Assembly (NCBI GenBank): GCA_031370745.1
Contig: JANMQX010000138.1
Coordinates: 1 to 15,110 of the forward strand
Reading direction: 5' to 3'
DNA from: JAENVT01 sp031370745
Lineage (GTDB): Bacteria > Actinomycetota > Acidimicrobiia > Acidimicrobiales > Ilumatobacteraceae
DNA: 15,110 nt
Positions 7,741 through 13,951 of this stretch are shown here, piece by piece. The notes under the pieces were generated by a model. That model did no database searches. It was not told the DNA's origin and was given only the letters and a program-made list of their open reading frames with translations. Both the position numbers and the translations under genes were made by a program. The number at the start of each line of letters is the position of its first letter. Positions within the stretch are counted from its first letter, which is position 1.

Positions 7741-8337
7741 TCAGCGGTCGGCCGTCAGCGCGTGAGCATCGAGGAAGTTGCGCAGGAGATCGTGACCCAC
7801 ACCGGTCAGGATGCTCTCGGGATGAAACTGCACGCCTTCGATCGCAAGAGTGCGGTGGCGGATTCCCATCACGACGTCGCCTGCCGTTGCCGTCACCTCG
7901 AGGCACGCCGGCATTGTCGTCGGATCGATGACGAGGCTGTGATATCGCGTCGCGGTCAGAGGGGATGGAAGATCGTGAAAGACGCCGACGCCGCGATGAT
8001 CGATAGGTGAAGTCTTGCCGTGCATCAACGATGGAGCACGGACGATGCTGCCACCGTAGACGTGCCCGATCGCTTGCAGACCGAGACACACTCCGAGCAC
8101 GGGGACACCTCGCTCGGCAAAGGCCGGCACGACGGGACAGATGATGCCGGCATCCTCAGGACGGCCCGGTCCTGGCGAAAGCAGAACGGCATCCGGTTGG
8201 AGATCGAGCGCCTCGTCGACCGTGATTTGATCGTTGCGCACGACGATCGGGTCGGCGCCGAGTTCCCCGAGGTACTGCACGAGGTTGTAGACGAAGCTGT
8301 CGTAGCTGTCGATCACCAGGACCCGCCGTGCTGTCAC
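7741..8337 (-). CDS. pabA: glutamine amidotransferase, anthranilate/aminodeoxychorismate synthase component II
   Basis: Class I glutamine amidotransferase that hydrolyses glutamine and passes ammonia to chorismate, for p-aminobenzoate (folate) or anthranilate (tryptophan) synthesis. From the GTG at 8337 the 198-aa product begins TARRVLVIDSYDSFVYNL, the family N-terminus. The oxyanion region SPGPGRPEDAG, nucleophile C84 (LGVCLGLQ), and H172 and E174 (VQFHPES) complete the triad. An in-frame ATG at 8427 would add 30 residues without family similarity and would run into crgA, so the GTG is preferred. The synthase component I gene is not nearby. In Mycobacterium and Streptomyces the same gene sits beside pknB, often labelled trpG or pabA; the substrate cannot be settled from sequence. 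It is convergent with pknB, with 33 bp between stops and no clear terminator. Confidence 0.93.
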   Translation of the reverse strand: MTARRVLVIDSYDSFVYNLVQYLGELGADPIVVRNDQITVDEALDLQPDAVLLSPGPGRPEDAGIICPVVPAFAERGVPVLGVCLGLQAIGHVYGGSIVRAPSLMHGKTSPIDHRGVGVFHDLPSPLTATRYHSLVIDPTTMPACLEVTATAGDVVMGIRHRTLAIEGVQFHPESILTGVGHDLLRNFLDAHALTADR

Positions 8338-8402
8338 CGCACCAGACTGCCCCAGACCCACCGGTCGTGTCGAATGTGTTCTGTGGCCTATGCTCTCGCG
8401 CC
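8338..8402. promoter_or_regulatory. divergent pabA/crgA promoter region, leaderless-type
   Basis: These 65 bp separate two divergent GTG starts. Toward pabA (minus strand) there is TCGACA (8373-8368), an 18-bp spacer, CAGTCT (8349-8344) and 6 bp to the GTG. Toward crgA (plus strand) there is TATGCT (8389-8394) only 8 bp before the GTG; its -35 is unclear and would overlap the pabA -35. A -10 element 6-8 bp upstream of the start codon puts the transcript start at or next to the first base of the codon, implying leaderless mRNAs, which are common in actinobacteria. Neither gene has a Shine-Dalgarno sequence, in keeping with this. Inference from pattern only. Confidence 0.45.
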
Positions 8403-8717
8403 GTGGCTCCACCGAAACGCAAGACATCGGGTCGGGTGACCCCGAAGGGCACCAGACCAGGGCAGGCGACTACGACGCACGAGCCCATGACAACATCGTC
8501 GACCGGGGTCTCGGCGTCGTCGCGGTACACGCCGCCGACGCCAAAGGATTTCTACGAGAGCCCGAGGTGGGTTCCTGTTGTCATGCTCGTGCTTCTGGCC
8601 ATCGGCGTTTTGTCAATTCTGTCCCGGTACGTCATCTGGGACACGACGAATACTCCGGTGTTGGTAGGGCTCGGATTCCTGCTCGCCGGCCTGTGGGTCG
8701 CCACCAAGTGGCGATGA
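8403..8717 (+). CDS. crgA: cell division protein CrgA
   Basis: Small integral membrane protein of the actinobacterial divisome that interacts with FtsZ- and PBP-containing complexes. From the GTG at 8403 the product is 104 aa: a basic, Thr/Pro-rich cytoplasmic N-terminus (PPKRKTSGRVTPKGTR), then the family block ESPRWVPVVMLVLLAIGVL (first membrane segment, about residues 55-71) and a second segment (about 83-98) ending LLAGLWVATKWR, very like the CrgA C-terminus. An upstream in-frame ATG at 8328 lies inside pabA and adds an unconserved peptide, so the GTG is chosen; it also sits 8 bp after a TATGCT -10 element. CrgA is actinobacterial, and its place beside pabA and pknB matches other genomes. 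The DUF881 gene (Rv0012-type) often found between crgA and pabA is absent. Confidence 0.93.
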   Translation: MAPPKRKTSGRVTPKGTRPGQATTTHEPMTTSSTGVSASSRYTPPTPKDFYESPRWVPVVMLVLLAIGVLSILSRYVIWDTTNTPVLVGLGFLLAGLWVATKWR

Positions 8718-8750
8718 CTCAACTCACACTCTTGTAGTTTCCGCACATAC

Positions 8751-8771
8751 TTATCCACAGGCTGTGGAGAT
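8751..8771. other. inverted pair of DnaA-box-like 9-mers / hairpin between convergent genes
   Basis: TTATCCACA at 8751-8759 is a perfect consensus DnaA box. After GGC comes TGTGGAGAT (8763-8771), which on the minus strand reads ATCTCCACA, 7 of 9 matching. The inner part is also a hairpin with arms TCCACA (8754-8759) and TGTGGA (8763-8768) and a 3-base loop. It lies between the convergent ends of crgA and the small zinc-ribbon-like gene, whose stop codon (8771-8773) it touches. It could therefore be a DnaA-binding site or a weak bidirectional terminator. No T-tract follows on either strand. Confidence 0.5.
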
Positions 8772-9037
8772 CAGTCGTAGAGCGGCGCGACAATGTCCAT
8801 GTCTTCAAGGCAGTGTCGCGGCGGGGGTGGATCTTGGTCCGGTGCCAGCGTGAGCTTGATTTCTAACCCGCAGACGCTGCAGCGGTACCTCACGTTCACC
8901 TTGCGCATCTCACCGGAAGGTGGAGGTGGGGGCATCGGCGTGGTGAAGCTTCTCAGCAGGCCAATGCCGCTTTTCCACAGGACCAGACCGATGGCCAGGC
9001 CCGCTGCCAACCAGATGATCGTGGACAATGCCGGCAT
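8771..9037 (-). CDS. small membrane-anchored CxxC/HC (zinc-ribbon-like) protein, unknown function
   Basis: Not recognised as a named family. From the ATG at 9037 the product is 88 aa: one hydrophobic N-terminal segment (about residues 5-22), a hinge with six prolines in a run (35-40, after FTTPM), then a domain with C53-x-x-C56 (YRCSVCG) and H75-C76 (PPPRHCLED). The spacing is that of a small treble-clef or zinc-ribbon fold, so metal binding is likely. An open frame extends upstream to 9187, but that part overlaps the thiolase gene and looks noncoding, so the internal ATG is used. TAGCCT lies 8 bp before this ATG, a possible leaderless-type -10. It is downstream of the thiolase on the same strand (73-bp gap) and convergent with crgA. 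No function is claimed. Confidence 0.75.
   Translation of the reverse strand: MPALSTIIWLAAGLAIGLVLWKSGIGLLRSFTTPMPPPPPSGEMRKVNVRYRCSVCGLEIKLTLAPDQDPPPPRHCLEDMDIVAPLYD
8971..8979 (+). other. DnaA-box-like 9-mer
   Basis: TTTTCCACA matches TTATCCACA at 8 of 9 positions. It lies inside the small zinc-ribbon-like gene, where the minus strand encodes Leu-Trp-Lys-Ser, so coding constraint could explain it alone. It is listed because it is 220 bp from a perfect box. Confidence 0.3.
9020..9028 (-). other. DnaA-box-like 9-mer
   Basis: On the minus strand this reads TTGTCCACG, 8 of 9 matches to the actinobacterial DnaA box TTGTCCACA. It falls at the start of the small zinc-ribbon-like gene. Fourth box-like site within 280 bp. 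Confidence 0.3.
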
Positions 9038-9110
9038 CAACCATGAGGCTATCGGTGAGGTTCGACCGGTTCGTAGGAGGGTTTGATGCCGAGCAGCGAT
9101 CCCGAGGGCG

Positions 9111-10280
9111 TCAGCCGAGCCGCTCGATGATCGTGGCGTTGGCCATGCCACCGCCTTCACACATCGTCTGCAATCCGAAGCGGCCACCGGTGCGCTCGAG
9201 TTCGTTCAGCAGCGTGGTCATGAGGCGCGCACCAGATGCACCCAGTGGGTGTCCCAACGCGATCGCTCCACCATTGACGTTGACCTTGTCCATGTCGGGA
9301 TGCAGCTCCTTCTCCCAGGCCAATACGACCGAAGCGAAGGCTTCGTTGATCTCGATCAGGTCGATGTCATCGATGGCCATTCCCGCACGCTCCAGCACTT
9401 TCTCGGTGGCCGGAATCGGGGCGGTGAGCATCATTCGTGGATCTGCACCAGCTAGCGAGAAGTTCACAAAACGGGCACGCGGGGTGAGACCGAGCGCAGC
9501 AGCCCTTTCCTCGCTCATGATCAGTATCGCGGAGGCACCATCGGTGATCTGCGACGAGTTTCCAGCGGTTACTCGACCCCCTTCCTCCTCGGTGCGAAAG
9601 ACCGGCTTGAGTTTGGCCAACGATTCAATCGTCGTCTCGCGCAGACCCTCGTCGACCGACATCATCGCGCCTTGCGCTCCGAGCACCGGCAGGATCTCCT
9701 TCTGAAACCGCCCTTCAGCAGTGGCACGCGCCGCGTATTGCTGAGACCGCACTCCAAATGCATCGAGGTCGTCGCGTGACAGACCCCACTTGTCGGCAAT
9801 CAGCTCTGCGGAAATGCCTTGCGGCACCAATCCCCCGCTGGGCGCGTATCGCGCGCTGACCTTCGGGCCGAATGGAAATCCAAACTTGCCGTCTACCATC
9901 GACGCACCCATCGGCACACGTGTCATCACCTCGACACCAGCCGCCACGACCACGTCGTATGCACCAGCGATCACACCCTGCGCGGCGAAGTGCGCAGCTT
10001 GTTGGCTCGACCCGCACTGCCGGTCGATGGTGGTTCCAGGAACGGTCTCCGGCCACCCAGCAGCGAGGACGGCATTACGCGCAACGTTGGCGGCCTGCTC
10101 GCCGACCTGCATCACGCACCCCATCACCACATCGTCGACGATGCCCGGGTCGATGCCGGTGCGATCGATCAACGCCTTCAACGTCTCCGCGGCGAGATCG
10201 ACGGGATGCCAATCCTTGAGATTGCCGTTGCGGCGACCGAGTGGAGTGCGTATGACATCGACGATGACAGCAGTAGGCAT
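9111..10280 (-). CDS. thiolase (acetyl-CoA acetyltransferase type)
   Basis: Condenses or cleaves acyl-CoA and acetyl-CoA in fatty-acid oxidation or acetoacetyl-CoA formation. From the ATG at 10280 the 389-aa product begins PTAVIVDVIRTPLGRRNGNL, the usual thiolase start. The nucleophilic Cys is C89 (DRQCGSSQQA), and the second half carries NEAFASV, H344 (ALGHPLGASG) and C374 (CEGGGMANA). Length is normal for the family (about 390 aa). The frame stays open upstream to 10628, but that part runs through the divergent acyl-CoA ligase gene and has no thiolase character. Upstream, TTGAGT (10316-10311), an 18-bp spacer, CAGACT (10292-10287) and 6 bp to the ATG suggest a leaderless promoter, though the -10 is weak. 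Biosynthetic versus degradative role cannot be told; the neighbour favours lipid catabolism. Confidence 0.93.
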   Translation of the reverse strand: MPTAVIVDVIRTPLGRRNGNLKDWHPVDLAAETLKALIDRTGIDPGIVDDVVMGCVMQVGEQAANVARNAVLAAGWPETVPGTTIDRQCGSSQQAAHFAAQGVIAGAYDVVVAAGVEVMTRVPMGASMVDGKFGFPFGPKVSARYAPSGGLVPQGISAELIADKWGLSRDDLDAFGVRSQQYAARATAEGRFQKEILPVLGAQGAMMSVDEGLRETTIESLAKLKPVFRTEEEGGRVTAGNSSQITDGASAILIMSEERAAALGLTPRARFVNFSLAGADPRMMLTAPIPATEKVLERAGMAIDDIDLIEINEAFASVVLAWEKELHPDMDKVNVNGGAIALGHPLGASGARLMTTLLNELERTGGRFGLQTMCEGGGMANATIIERLG

Positions 10281-10367
10281 GACAGCAGTCTGCAACGTGT
10301 CGGTGCCGAGACTCAAACCGAACCAGACCCTGGAGCCGGCCGGCGGACGACGTGAGAGACTGATCAC

Positions 10368-12191
10368 ATGCGACCAGTCCCCATCGAAGAGATCGACCGC
10401 GCGGTCGCCAACACGAGCGCGCCACAGATGTTCCTGAAGCTGGCGAGCGACCACCCCGAGCAGCCGGTCCTGCATTCGATGAAGGCCGGGGTTGACCAAG
10501 CGTGGAACGTGTGGACACTGAGTCAATACGCCGAGACCACTGCACGAGCCGTTGCCGGTCTGCAACACGCCGGCCTGGTCCCGAACGAGCGCATCTTGCT
10601 GATGATGCGCAACCGTCCGGAGTTTCACTGGTTCGATCTCGCCGCCCAGTTCTTGCGAGCCACGCCGGTCAGCATCTACAACTCGTCGTCACCGGAAGAG
10701 ATCCAGTACCTCGCGGACCACGCGGGCGCCGAGATAGCCATCGTCGAGAACGCCTCGTTCCTCGAACGCCTTCTCACAGTTCGCGCCGCGCTCCCGAAGC
10801 TGAAGCAGATCTATGTCCTCGACCCACCGGCCGACGGTTGCCCGGAGGGTGTGCAGCCGACGTCGGCGCTGATGGACAAAGGCTCTGCAGATCTCGACGA
10901 TTTGGCGGCCGCCATCCGACCGAACGACATCGCCACGCTGATCTACACCAGCGGCACGACGGGTCCGCCGAAAGGCGTGATGATCAGCCACTACAACGTC
11001 GTCTACACGGTCGAGTCGTTGCGCCGTTGCTTCGGCCTCGACACCTTCCTCGGCAGGCGCGTCGTCAGCTATCTGCCGATGGCCCACATCGCCGAGCGGA
11101 TGATGAGCCACTATCAGACACTGATCCTCGGTTACAGCGTGTACTGCTGCCCCGACGCCAACCAGCTGTCGTCGTACCTCAAAGAGGTTCACCCCGAGAT
11201 CGTGTTCGGTGTGCCGCGGGTGTGGGAGAAGATCTACAACGGCGTCAACGCCGCAATGTCCGCAGATCCCGACAACAAGTCGAAGTTCGACGAGGGGATC
11301 GCTGCCGCCGTTGCTATCCAGGTGGCCCAGCGAGAGGGAACCGTCACCAAGGAGCAACTCGACACATGGTCGTTCCTCGATGCTGTTGCCTTCGCCAACG
11401 TGCGCGCTCTGATGGGACTCGATGCGACGGTCGCCGCCGTAACCGGCGCAGCTGCAATCCCACGCCAGATCCTCGAGTGGTTCAACGCTATTGGCGTTCC
11501 TCTCAGCGAGATCTACGGGATGAGCGAATCGAGTGGACCGATGACGTGGAGCCCCAACGGGAACCATCCCGGCTACGTCGGCCAGGCGATCCCCGGTTGT
11601 GACGTCGTGACAGCCGACGACGGCGAAGTGCTGTGTCGTGGTGGCAACGTGTTCGAGGGCTATTTCGAACACCCCGACAAGACCGCAGAGACCATCATCG
11701 ATGGATGGCTGCATTCCGGTGACATCGGCGAGATCGACGCGGACGGCTACCTGCGCATCGTCGATCGCAAGAAGGAACTGATCATCACCTCAGGTGGCAA
11801 GAACATCAGTCCAGCCAACCTCGAAGCCGCATTGAAGACCATCCCGCTGATCGGCCAGGCCGCGGCCATCGGCGACAACCGCAAGTTTTGCTCGGCGATC
11901 CTGGTGCTCGATCCTGAGAGCGCCAAGGTCTGGGCGAGAGGCCACGACAAGAGCAACGCTTCACTGGTCGACCTCGCCACCGATCCCGAGGTCGTTGCCG
12001 AAGTGCAGCTCGGAGTCGATCTGATCAACAAGCAGTTTGCACAGGTGGAGCAGATCAAGAAGTTCACGCTCGTAGGTGAGGAGTGGCTTCCAGACAGCGA
12101 CATGCTGACCCCGACCTCGAAGCTGAAGCGCCGCGGCGTCGCCGCCCGCTACGCCAACGAGATCGAAGCGATGTACGGCGGTCTCAACTAA
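10368..12191 (+). CDS. long-chain fatty acid-CoA ligase (AMP-binding, FadD15/ACSL-like)
   Basis: Activates fatty acids to acyl-CoA through an acyl-adenylate. The 607-aa protein has the ANL-superfamily motifs in order: P-loop YTSGTTGPPKGVM (residues 193-205), YGMSESSG (383-390), the hinge region with D452 (HSGDIGEID) and DRKKEL, GGKNISP (476-482), and a C-terminal PTSKLKRRG with K585 as the likely adenylation lysine. Length and the YLPMAHIAERM block match the long (about 600 aa) bacterial ACSL-type enzymes such as FadD15. The ATG at 10368 follows a purine-rich GAGAG and stands 87 bp from the divergent thiolase start, suggesting joint control. Only 3 bp separate its stop from that of the convergent MarR gene. 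Confidence 0.93.
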   Translation: MRPVPIEEIDRAVANTSAPQMFLKLASDHPEQPVLHSMKAGVDQAWNVWTLSQYAETTARAVAGLQHAGLVPNERILLMMRNRPEFHWFDLAAQFLRATPVSIYNSSSPEEIQYLADHAGAEIAIVENASFLERLLTVRAALPKLKQIYVLDPPADGCPEGVQPTSALMDKGSADLDDLAAAIRPNDIATLIYTSGTTGPPKGVMISHYNVVYTVESLRRCFGLDTFLGRRVVSYLPMAHIAERMMSHYQTLILGYSVYCCPDANQLSSYLKEVHPEIVFGVPRVWEKIYNGVNAAMSADPDNKSKFDEGIAAAVAIQVAQREGTVTKEQLDTWSFLDAVAFANVRALMGLDATVAAVTGAAAIPRQILEWFNAIGVPLSEIYGMSESSGPMTWSPNGNHPGYVGQAIPGCDVVTADDGEVLCRGGNVFEGYFEHPDKTAETIIDGWLHSGDIGEIDADGYLRIVDRKKELIITSGGKNISPANLEAALKTIPLIGQAAAIGDNRKFCSAILVLDPESAKVWARGHDKSNASLVDLATDPEVVAEVQLGVDLINKQFAQVEQIKKFTLVGEEWLPDSDMLTPTSKLKRRGVAARYANEIEAMYGGLN

Positions 12192-12194
12192 GTA

Positions 12195-12632
12195 CTACGT
12201 ATCGAGTTTGCTGAAGATCCGTTGAAGCGCGGCGATGTCGGTATCACTGAGCACGTTGGCAAAATGCTGTTGCACCATCCGGCGATAGGTGACGTTGGCA
12301 TCGCGCCATTCGGCACGGCCATCGCGGGTGAGCGTCACCGTCACCGCGCGCTTGTCGTCGGGCGTCGCTGTCGCCGTCCGAATGACAAAGCCTTCCTCTT
12401 CGAGCCGGTCGAGACGCCGCGACAGGCTGGAGGGCAGGTCACGCAGGGTCTCGCAGAGTTCTCCGACGCGTAGCGAACCACCCGAGGCCTGCAGCGCGGC
12501 AAGCACCTCGAACCATGACAGCGGAAGGTCGTAGTCGTCGACCAATCCGGCCTCGACCTTGCGCTGCACTTCGGCGGCGACCACACCGAACGTACGCCAC
12601 GCGGCCACGCGGCCGGCATCGAGGCGCGGCAT
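12195..12632 (-). CDS. MarR-family transcriptional regulator
   Basis: Dimeric winged-helix DNA-binding regulator, 145 aa, normal for MarR. The middle of the protein shows the family core: LSWFEVLAALQASGGSLRVG, a recognition-helix region SSLSRRLDRLEEEGFVIR, and a wing TATPDDKRAVTVTLTRDG with the conserved D-x-R-like turn (DDKR). N- and C-terminal helices would form the dimer interface. The ATG lies 3 bp after the stop of the aminotransferase on the same strand, so the two are almost certainly one transcript, with the regulator distal. It may control the aminotransferase or the convergent acyl-CoA ligase; the ligand is unknown. Confidence 0.92.
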   Translation of the reverse strand: MPRLDAGRVAAWRTFGVVAAEVQRKVEAGLVDDYDLPLSWFEVLAALQASGGSLRVGELCETLRDLPSSLSRRLDRLEEEGFVIRTATATPDDKRAVTVTLTRDGRAEWRDANVTYRRMVQQHFANVLSDTDIAALQRIFSKLDT

Positions 12633-12635
12633 GTA

Positions 12636-13880
12636 TCAGGCGGTGGCTTTGAGCGCCGCGGCGAACGCGGCGAGACCGAGATCGATCTCCCGCTCGCTGA
12701 CGACGAGCGGCGGCATCCACCGCAAGCATCGACCGTACGTGCCGGCATTCATCACGATCATGTGACCCTCTTCCAGGCAGTGCTTCTGGATGGCCGCGAC
12801 ACGAGCGGCATCGTGGAACTCGGTACCGACCATCAAGCCGAGACCGCGCACCTGGGCGATGACATCGTGCTCTTGCTGCAGCTCGCGAATTCCGGCTTGC
12901 AACTGCTCGCCTCGAGCAACGACGTTCGCCAAGAAACCGGGCTCACTCATCACTTCGATCGTCGCCAACGCCGCCGCGCAACCGATGGCGTTGCCGCCAA
13001 ACGTGCCGCCATGACTTCCCGTCGGCCATTTGTCGTCGAGTTCGCGACGAGTACCGAGGGCAGCGAACGGGAAGCCGCTGGCGATGCCCTTGGCCATGCA
13101 GATGATGTCGGGCTCGATGCCGTAGTGCTCGACCGCGAACATCTTGCCGGTGCGGCCAAAACCACTCTGCACTTCGTCGGCGATGAACATGATTCCGTGT
13201 TGGCGACACCGCTCGACGAGACCGGTCATGAACGCTTGCGGCGCGGGGATGTACCCACCTTCGCCGAGCACCGGCTCGAGGATGACCGCGGCAGTCTCTT
13301 CCGGAGCGGTCATCGACTTGAGCAAGTGATCGAAACCCTTCAGTGCCTCCGCGACCGCGGCATCTTGATCCGCGGCCAACGGGTCGGGATACGGGGCGAC
13401 GAACACGCCGGACGGCAGGGCGAAGTGGCCGGCGCGATACCCGGTCTTCGATGTCGTCATCGCCATGGCCATGTGCGTGCGACCATGGAAGCTGCCGCTG
13501 AACACGATCGTGTGGGGACGCTTGGTGACCTGCTTGGCCAGCTTGATCGCAGCCTCGGTGATCTCGGCACCGGAGTTGGCATAGAAGAACGTATCGATCG
13601 ATGGTGGCGAGAGTTCGCTGAGCTTGGCGGCCAACGGCTCGAGCAAGTCGTGCTTGTACACGTTGACCTGGGCGTGGATGAACCGCTGGGCCTGCTCGGC
13701 GATTGCCTTGGCGACGTGCGGGTGGGCGTGACCAGTCGAGTTGACGGCGATGCCGGCGGCGAAGTCGAGGTACTCCTCTCCATCGGTGGTGGTGACCCAA
13801 CACCCCTTGCCGGTGGCGACCTGAAGCTGGGTCACCGAGAACCACACGTTGGACAGATGAGAAGGGGACGCGCTTGTCAT
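12636..13880 (-). CDS. class III PLP-dependent aminotransferase (4-aminobutyrate aminotransferase-like)
   Basis: Transfers an amino group, probably from an omega-amine such as 4-aminobutyrate, to a 2-oxo acid. Numbering from the ATG at 13880 (414 aa), class III signatures are DFAAGIAVNSTGHAHP, NSGAEITEAAIKLA (phosphate cup), FIADEVQSGFGRTG with D235 contacting the pyridine ring, and MAKGIASG with K264 as the Schiff-base lysine, then GTFGGNAIGCAAA. An ATG three codons upstream (13889) is also in frame. The nearer ATG is preferred because TAGCAT, a -10 element, overlaps the first and stands exactly 7 bp before the second. GabT is the best guess; acetylornithine, lysine-epsilon or other omega-aminotransferases remain possible. 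It lies 71 bp downstream of lon on the same strand and appears to have its own promoter. Confidence 0.9.
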   Translation of the reverse strand: MTSASPSHLSNVWFSVTQLQVATGKGCWVTTTDGEEYLDFAAGIAVNSTGHAHPHVAKAIAEQAQRFIHAQVNVYKHDLLEPLAAKLSELSPPSIDTFFYANSGAEITEAAIKLAKQVTKRPHTIVFSGSFHGRTHMAMAMTTSKTGYRAGHFALPSGVFVAPYPDPLAADQDAAVAEALKGFDHLLKSMTAPEETAAVILEPVLGEGGYIPAPQAFMTGLVERCRQHGIMFIADEVQSGFGRTGKMFAVEHYGIEPDIICMAKGIASGFPFAALGTRRELDDKWPTGSHGGTFGGNAIGCAAALATIEVMSEPGFLANVVARGEQLQAGIRELQQEHDVIAQVRGLGLMVGTEFHDAARVAAIQKHCLEEGHMIVMNAGTYGRCLRWMPPLVVSEREIDLGLAAFAAALKATA

Positions 13881-13916
13881 GCGGGCCATGCTACGCCGCG
13901 CACCACAGTGGGTCGA
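13881..13916 (-). promoter_or_regulatory. leaderless-type promoter of the aminotransferase-marR pair
   Basis: Reading the minus strand: TCGACC (13916-13911) as -35, a 17-bp spacer, TAGCAT (13893-13888) as -10, then 7 bp to the ATG at 13880. Transcription would start on the A of the ATG. Four of six positions match TTGACA, and the TA---T frame of the -10 is kept. No Shine-Dalgarno sequence precedes the ATG. Confidence 0.5.
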
Positions 13917-13922
13917 GAGCCG

Positions 13923-13951
13923 GTCGGCGGTACGACACGAGCGTCGCCGAC
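13923..13951 (-). terminator. possible hairpin terminator after lon
   Basis: Arms GTCGGCG (13923-13929) and CGCCGAC (13945-13951) are perfectly complementary over 7 bp with a 15-base loop, and start directly after the lon stop codon (13952-13954). No T-tract follows, so it may be a weak or Rho-assisted terminator separating lon from the aminotransferase promoter, or chance in GC-rich DNA. Confidence 0.3.

Noticed and set aside
7708..7760. GC-rich repeats (GTCAGCGGTCGGCCGTCAGC) between pknB and pabA as a terminator
   Set aside because: They include partial direct repeats rather than a clean hairpin, lack a T-tract and lie largely within the pabA 3' coding end.
10281..10628. N-terminal extension of the thiolase frame (about 116 extra residues)
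   Set aside because: It overlaps the start of the divergent acyl-CoA ligase, has no thiolase-like sequence, and the family N-terminus begins at the ATG at 10280.
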